NCBI GenBank assembly: GCA_911728435.2
Contig: OU452212.1
Span: forward strand, 4,966,563 to 5,030,562
Direction of reading: 5' to 3'
Source of the DNA: Apoderus coryli
Taxonomy: Eukaryota > Arthropoda > Insecta > Coleoptera > Attelabidae
Length of the DNA: 64,000 bases
In this document: piece by piece, positions 32,411 through 44,537 of the stretch
Layout of the letters: each line of letters begins with the position of its first letter
Numbering within the stretch: the first letter of the stretch is position 1
Translations under genes and position numbers: made by a program
The notes under the pieces: model-generated
The model's input: only the letters and a program-made list of their open reading frames with translations
What the model was told of the DNA's origin: nothing
Databases searched by the model: none

Positions 32411-34329
32411 AATATCCAAACTTTAAACTTCTCGAAAAGTAAATAAAAAGAATATTAGCATATCACTATAAATTTGCGACTGTGTGATAGAGATAAAGAG
32501 AATCGAAATAATAATAATAATTATAATATACATATATACTTAGGTACGAAACACAATCGCCAAGCGTTGTCGTATACTCTTATTTTACATTAAATCTGTG
32601 CTTGTTATGCTGTTTTTTAAATGACAAGATTCGTTTCTTAGGTGCTAAGGTCTTAGTGCAATTAAACGCTGGCAACTATGTCATATAAAGGGCGACAGAC
32701 GGCCGTCAGGTGGTTGTATTTCGTTGTATATTGGGTATATGCCGGAGTGACAGTGTTGCCAATTTTTGCTGAATTATAGATGAAAACACTTTGAAACACG
32801 CTTCATCTGCCTAAGAACAAGTATGATAAATAGGCTATTGGTGTGACATAGGACACAAGCACTGGCAAGGGTCAAGTCAAGTCACAGCGAAGAGAGAGCC
32901 TAAAAGAAATAATGTGTTACATTTCACAACAATAAAAAGAGGGAAATATATGTATATTATGGATGATAGTTAAACATAAATATATACCGTAAAGCCTGCT
33001 TCAGACAAAATTATAGTTTTAAGGGAAAAAGCTGGGTTTAGCTTAGGTTGAAAATTGTATACATTAATTTATGGTTTAAATTTTATATGGAAAAAAATAA
33101 TTACACAATAAAATAAAATTAAATACTTAAATATTATTCATTTTACTGATTATTTAGATGAAGCGTTGCTTCATATGATGAGCCGCAACTTTAATTTACA
33201 CACCTCGTATTAGTATGCTCATTGTATAATAATTATATTAAAAGTTGTATTTTGTATAATTTCTAGTATAGAGTCGCTATAAACGAATACTGAATAATTA
33301 ATTTTTGGAAAGGCAATGACGTATTAAATAAAATTAACAGAATAATAATATTAATAATTCATAATAAATAACACATGTCACTTGAGCTTTCAGCATTGTT
33401 AAAGCTCCATTATATTATTATTAGAACATGTAATGAATGTACTTCGCGTAACATTGATGGTAAATGTGTTGGAACAATATGCCAATGATTATTAATTTTC
33501 ATTTATATTTAAACTATAATGGTCCAACTAGAATCGGAAAAATTTATTGGCATATTTCATTATTGTCAATATTTATTTGAATACCTATCTATTTTGTATG
33601 ACGCGTTAGTTGAATATGTGAATTTAATTGTAACAAATTGTAAAAAAAGCTGACATTGAATAGCAGTAACAATATTAGTTTTATTGATGGTTTTTCATAC
33701 ACAAGAACAATATTTATACGAGGGTAGTTTAGGGGAATATATCGTTTTCCTATGAACATTACTTTTCAGCAAGGTTGTCCCCAAATGCAAAGACAGGCAA
33801 ATGATTGAGTAACGAGTGTTGACTTACATAATATACTAAATTCTCCTTAAATTATAGCTCCACCTCCTGCCTATAACTACATTGAAACATAATTGATGTA
33901 GACACAAAATTTGCATCATTATTAGTAAACATGTATTGGTAGTTGGCTAATTTTATTTGCCTTTGTAATTTTTTTATTGATAATATTCATTTAATGAAAA
34001 GATGAGGGTTCCATCTATGCTCTTATAAAAGTAGAATTTGGATATCTTAATCTACAGAGTGTAGGTTTTTTTTTCTTTTGTTCAGCAAATAAATTGTTGA
34101 CAGTAAATTTGTTTTAGTAATATAGATTCATCTGTTAAAGCATAGATAAATGGTTTATCTATGGTTAAAGTGTTATTTTTGTTTTTTTCAAAACGGCTAA
34201 AAAATAAGTGCACTTGCTCATTTCCATTTGGGGACTGATCAAACGCCTTAATTCTTTGGAGAAAATCTTGTCTTCTGTAAGCGTTAATTTCAGTCAAATT
34301 CTAATCTTATTAAAATAAGTGATAAAAAT
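32411..34329. other. No gene seen
   Basis: AT-rich DNA. A 71-codon minus frame at 34082-34297 was considered but not recognised. Confidence 0.5.
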
Positions 34330-34410
34330 AAAAGTCGTATCTCCTAAAAATAAATTTAATAGAAAAATATACCTTTTGTTTCAGCCAAACATATTTCGGA
34401 ACGGAATTAT
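34330..34410 (-). repeat. Truncated Penelope-like terminal fragment
   Basis: On the minus strand it carries CCGAAATATGTTTGGC, ATTAAATTTATTT, GGAGATACGACTTTTAT. This matches the part downstream of the hammerhead-like core in the other copies; the CUGANGA half is missing. Confidence 0.6.
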
Positions 34411-34917
34411 TACGAAGATCGAAAAATTAAGAAAATCTTAAGATACCGTTATAAAGAAGCATTTTCTCCGAAGTTTCGAATCTAAAGTCAATAGTGACAA
34501 ACTTTTTCTTTCCTGCGAAATAGTTTGAACGAACTTTAAGCTAATTTAAGCAATGTCTCATATATACGGTAAATAATATACTTAGAAGCATAGAACACTT
34601 TAACACTAAAGTATATACATTATTGTTTTTCGAGATAAACGTTCCAAAGTAGATAACTAAGTACTTTCTGTTTCATGCATATTATATTCGTCATATGGTT
34701 TATTAAGGATTTAGTAATTGAACAAGAAGATATTAGGGTGGAATTACATTATATCTAGTGGTCATCTAAGTTGCTCTCAAGAACCTGACGGGATGATCAG
34801 GAAGAAGTTAGTTAGTGTAATTTCAACGTAGGATTTACCTATATTCTAGAAGTTTGATAAAATTAATTAAAATTGTTAATGAATTACCTATTTCACAACT
34901 TTAAAAATATTTTTTTC
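34411..34917. other. No gene seen
   Basis: AT-rich DNA without recognisable features. Confidence 0.5.
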
Positions 34918-35300
34918 AGTTTATTTTTCTTGGGGTGTTCGGTTCTTATAAAAAATAACTTTGCGAGACTTTTCTAGATAAAGACAACATCCATCTTGAT
35001 TTTCGTCAATTGATATAGATCCATCATTAATTAAAAATGAGTTTTATTATATTTGAATGTTTTAAATGTTGTATTTGGCATTATAAAGAAAATTGTTTGT
35101 TATTTTTGATATTGACGTGTTGGAATTTGTGTTAGAAAAATGTGTTCAGCCTGAAGAAGTTACTAATTAGTAACGAAACATCGTTGTGTTTTTATTTAAT
35201 TTATTTGACGAAAATAAAGATGGATGTTTTCTTTATCTAAAAAAGTTTTGTACAGGAATATTTTTTATAAGAAGCGAACAACCCAAGAAAAAATAAATTG
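34918..35300. repeat. Foldback with hammerhead-like motif between arms
   Basis: The arms 34918-35009 and 35205-35300 are diverged reverse complements sharing TTATTTTTCTTGG, TCTTATAAAAAATA, CTAGATAAAG and CATCCATCTT blocks. Between them, at 35147-35185, lies CUGAAGA, an extra A, stem II GTTACT/AGTAAC and GAAAC. Confidence 0.75.
35147..35187 (+). ncRNA. Hammerhead-like motif
   Basis: CUGAAGA is at 35151-35157, stem II is a perfect GTTACT/AGTAAC hairpin, and GAAAC is at 35175-35179. With cleavage at AUC, CAGC could pair with GTTG (stem I), but stem III would then be absent. It is a diverged member of the family. Confidence 0.4.
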
Positions 35301-37399
35301 AACAAAAATTATAATAACGGTTCAAGAATAATAAAAAAATAATTAACAAATTACCAGAGGCTTATTCTTAATAAAAAAAAATGTAAATTTTAAAACACCC
35401 ATATAACTAAACAGTGTATATGAGATATCTTTTTATTTAAACCTCAAAAAGTCACATGAAGCAAAATCCTTTTTCCCATCAGTATACCTACCTTTTATGC
35501 AACATTTCGAATTTTCCATCCAACTGTAATTAGTAGCTACATCTCAAAATCTGATCAATATGCGAGGTATGGCTGTATTAATAAAAAAAAAAACTGTTTT
35601 TTTTTAACATAGGAGCGTAAAAGCAGATATTCAAAGCCAATTTGAATTGGTCCGCGTTTTTAGATTTTCTAATTTCACGTACCTGTAGTTTTAGTAATTA
35701 GGAAAAATTCATAAAAATCAGATTATATGTCTATGTGAGGCTTTTATTATACTAAATAGACTAAGATGTAACTATAGACTTTCTATTACTATTAATGAAA
35801 CTTAATTTCAGTAAGGGTTGTGCAATTATTTGTCAACTTGCTTTTATAACGAGTGCGTAAAGCTCAAATCCCAAAAGCTGTCTCAAAATCTCGAGAGACT
35901 TTGCAGAACTTACTATTCATTAAATGAAATATCATAATTCAAAATTAGATAAAAATTTATATATTTAAAATTTTTCACATTCTAACGCTCATATTTTTTT
36001 AAATAAAAACTGTCATATCGAAATGAGTGATTTCTGTTGCCAAAGAGCGATTACACACACATTTCAAAATTATAAACAGTTTTTTTAAGGTTTTAAGGAA
36101 ATATGTTACAACCTCAGAAAAATAAACAAACATAGAAGTGCCATAACAAAAAAATAATCACAAAAATGTTTGTAGCCTACATAACCTTTACTTTTTTACT
36201 AATAAAATCTAACACTGTTGCGAATTGTTCGTTTTATTCATAGAATCAGACTCGTATTTCACATCCCAGTCTAAATTTTTATTAGGGTTGGTCACAGTGT
36301 TCTTACATTGCAGAACTATACAATATTTATAATATTATATTTATAGTATTCGGCTTCCATTACATGTTCATAAAAAAATTTAAAGTAAGAAATCAATCAA
36401 ATATGATATGATTCACAAAAATACAGTTATATGAAATAATGCGCATATCGTCAGAGCTTTTCATATACCTTCCGTTCAGTATTCTCGGTGAGAATATTTT
36501 GCTGGAAGCCTGAGAGTGTCGTACACGCCGACAATGAACTATATATTGAAGACAGGAGTGAACGGTATCTATCTACGTCTATGCGATTATTGTGACGTTT
36601 TAACCCATAATGACAACATGCGCGACGAGATGCGCAGGACACCTCGCAAGCGGAGAGTCAGAATGCTGTGTTATTTATTATACTGTGATTATACTACACT
36701 TACTACTAATACCACTATTTTGTGATATACATTTAAGAAATGTGAAAATAGTTAATCACATTCCGCAAATTTCAATAAAATGCTAAACTTTATGACATTG
36801 CACAATCCCAAAAAGAACATAACATTAATATTTCAATCGCACTGCGGCAGTCTAACGCTTAATACATTTTTATTGAATCAAATCTATTTCCAATAACTGA
36901 AGTTGTAACAAAATTTAATTCGAGTCGCTCCTTTTCTATTCTAACAACGGATATTCCATTAGGATAATATTTATTTGAATGATGGATATTTGCTCAAACT
37001 AAAAAGCTTTCAAAAATGACTTTTCTACGGCTGTTACCCACCATTAGCATTATATTTTTATGAATAATTATTGATAAAAGCGTGTTTATCCTTGTTTGAA
37101 AAGCGTCGCAAACGCAATTAGTGTTATAACTAGGTAGTTTGGTTTCATTAATAAATTATATGTTTTGTCAATGTTGTAATTGAATCTTTAAAAAGTTCTG
37201 ACAACTGATACTTTAATTAGTCCAATCAGCAGATCCCAAAGGTTGTAAATTATGCTATTCTCTTTCTTTTCAATGTCATCCTAATTTTAAAAATTGTGAG
37301 ATTTAGTTCATAACGGGTGATTTTGTAACAACTTTCTTTTTGGTAACTCAGCTGTTTTCGTGTAACTTTATTTATACTGTTAAACATGTTTAGTTTGGT
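35301..37399. other. No gene; CpG-richer patch 36470-36720
   Basis: AT-rich DNA except 36470-36720, where CpG dinucleotides cluster. Such a patch can mark a promoter or an untranslated exon, but no splice pattern or coding similarity supports one. Confidence 0.4.
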
Positions 37400-37690
37400 C
37401 TATAATTTAGCCATAAATCGACTTACAAACGAACTCGCTTGCAGATTATTGAATTTTATTATCAAAATACTTCTTCCATTTTAAGGTCAGTTTGGGCGAC
37501 CTTCTGAGGCGGCTATTCGGAATCTTGTGACTAAATTTCGCACCAAATTTAAATTATTGGACAACCACTAACACGCATACGTAGAGTACGGACAGAGCAA
37601 AATATCGCAGCTGTATCCGCCAGTGTTGGTGGTGGTTCGCCCCTGTATAACAACAAATTCGTTCCAAATTGTTGAAGTTTCGATATGAAA
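37400..37690 (+). pseudogene. IS630/Tc1-like transposase N-terminal fragment
   Basis: In shifting frames this gives LQIIEFYYQNTSS, then GQFGRPSEAAIRNLVTKF and RTKFKLLDN, then PLTRIRRVRTEQNIAAVSAS. This is the helix-turn-helix region of a DUF4817-type insect transposase in correct order. The catalytic part is missing, and frame changes and stops separate the pieces. Confidence 0.8.
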
Positions 37691-40466
37691 AAATGATGAA
37701 AATTAAACGGCCTAAAACTCGAAAAAAAAATTGTCACAATTGATGCAATACTAAAAAAGGTATTTAGAATTGATTATGAACAAAATTTTCTTTGTCCGGT
37801 TGATATTGCGGGACAGTAGAAACAATTTTCCAAATAAAAAAGCCAGTTCAAGATAATTATTAAAAAAACTAACTATACAGACTACAGACAAATTCAATTC
37901 TTCTGAAATAAGTAATGTAAATTCAATTATTTCAATCACTTTTTTCAGTAAAACAACCCTCAAAATTTGATATGAATTTCTTTATAACTAAAAAAGCAAA
38001 GATTTCTATTGACTATTCTAATTTTTCGATTAACTATCGTTAGAATGTCTGTTCCTTAGATACCTTACAAAGAAATTGTACGGAAAACTCTTTTTAGGTT
38101 TCACATTCTGGAATTAGGTCTAGCGTAGCATGATAGCTGTGCGTTATACTATTGATTTATCTATATTGTTCCAACAACAAAGCAGATTATTGGCATTGTA
38201 ATAATAAAGTATTCTACCAGTTCAATGCAGTTTATTTAAAACATGTACCAACTTTACATTCCTTGACACACTTAATATTATTCATTTCAACGTTTAAATG
38301 CATAATTCCAATTATTCTTCAAAACTTTATAAAAAGAAATTTGCATTGCTAAATATATATCACTATTTTAACTTCTTTGGAAAATCCTTTTCCTGTATAG
38401 CGAAAGAGTTACGTTTTCTTTCGTCTCTAAATCCTTTATAAAACTTCTTACGCGATAGAGCAATTTTATGGTCTAAGTAAGAACGGCTGACAATCTTCAG
38501 ATTTGGTAAAATTCAGTAACAAATGTAAATTGAACTAGATATATGCATCATCATACTTGTAGGGTTGGGTGAGCCTAGTAGTGAAAATTAGAATGTCAAT
38601 GTAACAGAAACAGAGTTAGAGTTTTTAGCTGCTTTAGGCAACTACAGTAAATTTGTATTTATATATTTTTTCTTTTTTCATTCAATAAGATAGTGGAGTT
38701 CGTCACAATGATCGTTTTTGGGTAAATTAGGTAAAAATCACAATAATACACACTGATGTGAAATCTATGACAACAAGGTGTCCGAACAATTATTAAAGGG
38801 TATGCGAGAGAAAAACAAACCATACCCATACGGGAAAATCTACAGCTTATGGGAGGAAAAACTTCACTGCAAAATAACTATGTTTATGATAAATATTTTA
38901 GAAACAATTAACAAAACTCTCCCTCTCTTCACATTTAATTAGAATTGTCTAATAGCCACAAACTCAATAATTTCCATTAACACAAATCGTTATGTCATGG
39001 TAACACCTCTAACGGATGATGACTCTCCCACTGAACATACAACATAAAATAATGGCGGCCATTGTTAACCCTGCGGTGACATTATTCAAACGTTGTTAGG
39101 GTTGTGTGACGTGTGAAATACCATAATAATATACAGAATTTGCCTAGCCAGCCAAGAGATAGATAGATGAGTATTCAGAGAGGCATATTATGCTACTTGT
39201 GCTTGGCGGTTTACCTATCTACACCACGTTTATGTGTGAGGTGTATAAATGGGACAACACAACAATAATTAGTGTTTTGGGGACGGCTATCCTATTCAAC
39301 TGCTTGTTTACGCCCTTTAATCAAAGTATTAAACTGCGTATCTGACCAAATCATGTTACCTTTACGTTAGGTTATACACTACTTATTCAGATATACCTAG
39401 TTGTTTTGATGCGTTAATTTATGACAACAATTTGCTTATCAGATAAGCTACGGATTTATAAAGAGTGTGTTTTTTGGACGCGGAGAACTTTAGATTGCAA
39501 CTACTGAGTTTTCCAGCAGGCGATTTGATAGTTCTCGGTTGTTTTGCGGTTAGTTTGGTTTAGCAATTAAGGACCAAAAACGCTAAGTGTTAATTGTCTT
39601 TGGTTTTCTATGTATTCTCCCTCATCATAAGGGCAAACTCAACCCAACCGTCTCCTCCGGGGAGCGATGCATTACTCAAATCAAGAGATTCACTTTTACT
39701 TCTTTTATTTCTGTTAGCAGAAAGTCAATTATATCTTCAAGCATCTTTGGGTTCAGTACATTTCACCTACTTCCAAGTATGTTCCACAGTTTATTTTTCG
39801 AAGTATGAACTTCACGAAATAAATGTGGCTTACTATCATTCCAGTAACGGTAATTATGCATGTTCGTAACACCTCTAAAATGAAATGTACACTAATCGAA
39901 AAAGCAAACCATTCAATTAAAAAAATCCTCAGGAGTGACTGAAATTGAATTGATTGATTTAACAAAATAAAACATGTAACAGGTCATTCAATAAATCAGT
40001 AGGATAAGTAAGAATAAAACAAAATTTTAACAAAACTCGATTTTATTATTCGACATAGTTGCCTTCAAGGGCAGTACAGGAGGTTTTCGAGCGATCTGGC
40101 CTGAGCACCCACTTTTAAGGTTACTTTGAACTAACTTCAATAATGTTTAAAAGGACATTCTAAAACTTATATTCTCTAAAGCACATTATTTTGTATCTGC
40201 TTGAGTCAAACGATAAATTATTTATATATTTTCAAAATCTTTATTGTAATGATTTACAAAAAGAAAATTTTTCACCTTAAATATTATATTACAGTGTCTA
40301 ATGTTCACATAATGATATAGTAGATTTTAAGTTTCAATTATATTTTACTTAAAAAATGACCTCATGATTCTTATCACATAAGTAAAAGAATTTTTCACAA
40401 AATGGTAGGTAATATGTCAGCATTGTTAAAAAACACTCAACTCTAATTTCCTTTCTGTATTCTAGT
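37691..40466. other. No gene seen
   Basis: AT-rich DNA. No exon, element end or structured repeat was recognised in this stretch. Confidence 0.5.
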
Positions 40467-40625
40467 GTGTATACATGTTTGAATCTACAACATAAGCCAA
40501 TATAATGGGTAAGAATTCTTTGTAAAGTTGTAATGCCACTGAAGATGGAACAGTAAAAGTTCAGAAACATGTTTGGCTAATTCGAACGTATATATAACGT
40601 ATTTTGTGGAGTAGACGCCTTTCAT
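40467..40625 (+). repeat. Penelope-like terminal fragment
   Basis: Homologous to 26344-26510 throughout. It contains the hammerhead-like motif at 40535-40577: CUGAAGA at 40539-40545, GAAAC at 40564-40568, and stem I GCCA/TGGC. Confidence 0.75.
40535..40577 (+). ncRNA. Hammerhead-like motif
   Basis: CUGAAGA, stem II GGAAC/GTTC, GAAAC and a GUU triplet. Stem I is GCCA/TGGC as in the 26.4-kb copy. An extra CA before GAAA disturbs the end of stem II. Confidence 0.5.
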
Positions 40626-41087
40626 ATATAAATACATCCAGCTCCTCGACGTAATAGATTACTTTGGAAAATAACATTTTCAATACACTCGAAGATATGA
40701 CTTAACAAAACTCTAATAAATTGAATTGTATATGCAGACATTTCATTAATATTATTATTATTATAGATAAAAACAAATCTATTTGGGGAAATTAATTTTC
40801 AATATAATGAATGAAAACTTGGAGTTTGTTCAACAATAATTTGGAAATAGTTCGTAACTGTATTTGCTAATGTGTAAAGTGAATCGCTTTTCCCATCGTA
40901 AACTTCAGCAGTTATATTGCCAAGTATAGTTTAATAATTTCCTGTAGTGCTATATCAATAGTCCTAAATACTCAACAAAGCAAATGCGAAATTGAACTAT
41001 TACCTTTAACCTATATATCATACCTATCACAAATTAATATTTGAATATTATTTATATAGTTCTAGGTGATTTATAAATAAGAACCCT
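40626..41087. other. No gene seen
   Basis: AT-rich DNA without recognisable features. Confidence 0.5.
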
Positions 41088-41300
41088 AAAAGTGCGACCA
41101 GACATGCAACAAATCCACGAACCGAATATCGGGTTGTCGCGAACATCATCGTGCCTATGTGCGGACGGGCAATGCAAACTCGCAACGCAACAAAGCCGCG
41201 AAGAATTTCGCGAACACCGCAACATCACCACACATAGCGCGGGCTCGTTCGCTGCTTTGTTGCAAGTGTGGACGCCCAGCGCTTGCGCTGTGGGTGTTTA
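41088..41300. mobile_element. GC-rich foldback (MITE-like)
   Basis: The sequence near 41094 (GCGACCAGACATGCAACAAA) resembles the reverse complement of 41246-41280 (GCGTCCACACTTGCAACAAA), followed on both sides by GCGAAC-like blocks. The ~200-bp interior is CpG-rich, unlike its AT-rich flanks. The imperfect inverted ends suggest an old MITE. Confidence 0.5.
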
Positions 41301-41401
41301 GCACGTGTGACTCCTAGACTTTCTTGAACAGAAATTGCCTTTCTTCATTTTGTATCTGAACGACATATTTCTCTTCGAAGTTTCTTGAACTTTATTACAT
41401 C

Positions 41402-41795
41402 TCTCACCAGTCGTAAAATTAGAAATAAATAGTGTAAACACAAAACGCTAGCAGGAGATCATTTATCCTTCTGCTAGCATGATCCAAAATATTTGGGTTT
41501 TAGCAACGCTTTGGACGGTGGTCTTCACGCGTTCGGTCGTCGATCTTTAATGCAAAATAATGAAAAATCAAAAGGATTTCGTGTCCGTAGATACAATAAA
41601 TGAAAAATAATTTTGTGCCATAGCGGAGAAAACTACTGTATATGGGCAACGACTATGGTATTCTGACGAACTCATAATAAGAGCCAAACGATTTCGTGAG
41701 TATCTGTCAGTCTGGTTCAATTGAATTATTCTGAGGTCCTGATAAATTAAAGAAAATCCCTTGTGTAGGTAAAACCAGTAATTTGATTTAATAAT
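41402..41795 (+). mobile_element. Decayed relative of the hammerhead element
   Basis: The part 41402-41640 is homologous (in reverse complement) to 50925-51130, sharing CACAAAACGCTAGCAGGAGA, AAATATTTGGGTTT and GGATTTCGTGTCCGTA-like blocks. The part 41643-41795 is homologous in direct orientation to 50742-50890. The copy has many substitutions. Its ribozyme has CUGACGA at 41663-41669 but GAAA has become CAAA and the cleavage site GUC has become GUG. Confidence 0.85.
41643..41715 (+). ncRNA. Inactivated hammerhead ribozyme
   Basis: CUGACGA and most of stem II (CTC/GAG) persist, but the conserved G of GAAA and the C of the GUC cleavage site are changed. It should not cleave. Confidence 0.75.
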
Positions 41796-42330
41796 TACCC
41801 AAGCATGGTACTAGAAAAACTTGGATTAATTTGGAATGGTCCCAATGTCTTTCAACGATTTAGTTTTATATATTTCCTAGTGTTTTTTTTCTTTTGTGTG
41901 AAGCTAGCTAACGTGAAGCTGAATCCGTACAAATGTTAAACACGTGACTATCTGCACCTTTACAAAGGATGAATTTAACATGAACATTCTGCAGTGCAAT
42001 GTAGGTAGTATGACAATCAACATCTATTTTATATTCAAAGATTGAAGGAAACTTAAATTCTACATGACCATCCGGTTTATGTAAAATAACTATGCAGAAG
42101 GAATATATTCACAGTAATACAAAATACTACTTCAAAATTCTGCACACGCCTGTTCTTGAGGTAAACGTGGAACGTTCTTTTTTTTGTTGCTAAGGGTTAA
42201 GGTAATTAAACAAAATACAGTAGTTTTTACTATAACAGGTTTCTTCAATAATACTATAAGCCATAATCAGGATATTTCAAATGCAGACATGCTCCAAAGT
42301 CATTACATACATTTTATACTTCTTTTCAAA
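41796..42330. other. No gene seen
   Basis: AT-rich DNA without recognisable features. Confidence 0.5.
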
Positions 42331-42388
42331 AACAAAGCAGGATATTAGAATAGAATATATTATATAATGCACGATCAATATTTGCATG
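42331..42388 (+). repeat. Direct repeat, left copy
   Basis: 58 bp beginning AACAAAGCAGGATATTAG and ending TTTGCATG, matching 44480-44537 at about 55 positions, with weaker similarity beyond both ends. The two copies flank a 2.1-kb TE-rich block. Confidence 0.85.
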
Positions 42389-42401
42389 AACATATCTGAT
42401 A

Positions 42402-42520
42402 TATAATATAATAATAATAAAAATAAAGGCCTTTATTTTTTTTATATTGGACGAGTTTCAGTTCAATTATGGCCAATGGCCATAATTGTCTGTTCAGCTA
42501 ACCCAACACATATATGAAAT
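42402..42520 (-). mobile_element. Probable LINE 3' end
   Basis: On the minus strand, non-coding sequence leads into AATAAAGGCCTTTATTTTT followed by an ATT-repeat tail, a common arrangement at LINE 3' ends. It includes the palindrome ATGGCCATTGGCCAT. Confidence 0.5.
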
Positions 42521-42834
42521 TTAATGGAAAAACACATACTAATAGTAATATCAAAAAACTTGTATAATTAGAAAATAAACTTCTCAATACTAATTATTAT
42601 GTTTAAAAAGAAAAAGAAGAAAACCACCATCATTACAATTGTTAGAATGTAACTAATCATTTCAAAAAAAACCAAAAAACCCTTTTTTCCATAGAGTGAC
42701 TTTGACAATATATAAAAAAATTAAATAGAATATAAAAACACAAATTTGAATTTATAAAATTAATAAGATATCATCCGATTATTATGCTCCACCTATAAAC
42801 AAAATTAACGCTAAGCTCTTCTGTAATAATTGTT

Positions 42835-42935
42835 TGCCACTTATGATGTTAGCACTGTACTGACGAAACATGTATGGCTATTAATATAATCTAGTATTAT
42901 TAAAGATACTTTGTGGAAGAGACTTGTTTGATTCA
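42835..42935 (+). repeat. Penelope-like fragment, broken hammerhead core
   Basis: It holds GCCACTTATGATG (core G changed to T), a GTTAG/CTGAC hairpin, GAAACATGTATGGC, and downstream ACTTTGTGGAAGAGAC as in the 26-kb and 40-kb copies. Stem I GCCA/TGGC is preserved. Confidence 0.6.
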
Positions 42936-43228
42936 GAGTTCCTTAATACCGAGGGTCCCACCGGGAAGGGATTCGATTGATTATGGAGAAACTACACTGT
43001 GGAACAATCTGAAAATCTGGTGTGGTACTTAGGACGACGGGACCAATTCGGCTAAAATGTTTTCAAGAATCTAGCACTTCCGGTTATAGCGGAAATGGGT
43101 GTCTACTTCCGACCCTATATAAATTATATTTTTTTTTTGGTATTCTTTATTATTTTCCTTTCTTGGGATCTAAGGTTCTTATAGGCAATTTTGTTTGTTT
43201 TTACTTTTGAAATATGTTTATTTCATGT

Positions 43229-43275
43229 CAAAGTACGTACAACGTTTCAGCTTATTCGCCTTCCTCAGGTACATC
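43229..43275 (-). ncRNA. Hammerhead-like motif
   Basis: On the minus strand: GTAC, CUGAGGA (43268-43262), an extra A, stem II GGC/GCT, GAAAC (43248-43244), GUU, and GTAC pairing with the first GTAC as stem I. This is a third stem I sequence that keeps pairing. Confidence 0.5.
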
Positions 43276-43589
43276 TCGTTTCTTACCAACATCGCATGAT
43301 TCTGTGGGATTTTTGGTAGTATACCACTTTTAGTGGGTATTTTGTTTGAATAAATTTTTTTTGGATTCTCGTTGTAATTCTAAACATATTTTATATATAA
43401 TATGGTATACCTATCGCCAGCCCTTTTTGAAATATTTGAAATTTTACGTCAAAAATGACGTTTTCAAAATAAAGAATAATAACAATTTTTTATTATTTGG
43501 AAGCTTTAATAAATTAATTTGTTAGAACATCCTAGGAGATATAGAATTACTTGAGCGTCCTACGTATATTTTTGTAGTAAATATTAATA

Positions 43590-44371
43590 CAGGGTATTTG
43601 AAAAAAGGGTAAAACATCAAATTGAAAAAAGTGTCAAAATTCAAAATTTTTAAATGGCATCAAAAATAAGGGCAAGTTTATGAAAGGATGTCTATCCCAA
43701 AAACTGATAGTTTTCAAAATATTGGCAATTTTACATTTTTCTATTACAATAGTGATATGAATTTTATAAATTTAATTAATATTAGTTGGCCATGATGGCT
43801 TTTGATAGCAAATAAATATGACACTTACCAAAAATAATCCACAATTATGACAAGTTGTAGATATTAATTAGTAGTAATAATCATGGCGGGCGTATAAATT
43901 ATACTCTCGCATACTATCTAAATGTGTTTATTATTTATGGATAATGTGACAGAGTGATGTCACAAACGTGTGATACATTTGCGGCCAGGTACCCAGAAAA
44001 ACACAAGCCATCACCAAAAGTTGTTAAACGGATAATAGATAATTTCAAAAATTTCGGGTTGGTAAAGACAAAAATAAAACGGGGGTACTTCACGGCATAT
44101 CCTACGACATCTCTGCGAAAATTTGCAGTGGAGTCTGGATTTTCTAAAAGCGATCGATTATTATATCTGGGGGACGATCAAAAATGAGGTGTACAGCAGG
44201 CATTTGACCACTAAAGAGGACTGTATGCAAAGAGTTCGGAATGCATTTGCCAATTTGAGTCAACCATCTATTCGGCGGGCAACACATGAACAATTAATTT
44301 TGAGATATGAAAAGTGTTTAGGAGTGCAAGGTCAAAATTTTGAATTTTTCTTAAAGTTATTTTTTTTATGA
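43590..44371 (+). pseudogene. IS630-like transposase, middle deleted
   Basis: The frame 43954-44187 begins with an N-terminal DNA-binding part (AARYPEKHKPSPKVVKRIID, then NFGLVKTKIKRG). It is followed, in an overlapping frame (44123-44371), by a C-terminal part (YYIWGTIKNEVYSRHLTTKE, then RVRNAFANLSQPSIRRATHE). The central catalytic region is missing. A CAGGGTATTTG end near 43591 fits the usual CAGGGTG terminus of this group; the right end was not located. It is a non-autonomous relic. Confidence 0.75.
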
Positions 44372-44479
44372 GTTGACCTTAGATAAGTTTGTATCACACG
44401 TTCACGTTATTAGTTAATCAAATTCTTCACATACTCGAAACTTTCGAAAATATGTATTTCCCCGGTATTTCTTTTTATA

Positions 44480-44537
44480 AACAAAGCAGGATATTAGAAT
44501 AGAATATATTACATAATGCACGATCAAATTTTGCATG
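44480..44537 (+). repeat. Direct repeat, right copy
   Basis: Partner of 42331-42388 (see there). Confidence 0.85.

Noticed and set aside
34082..34297. 71-codon minus frame (DKPFIYALTDES) vaguely like a serpin C-terminus
   Set aside because: The resemblance is limited to a few residues and the serpin hinge and fold are absent.
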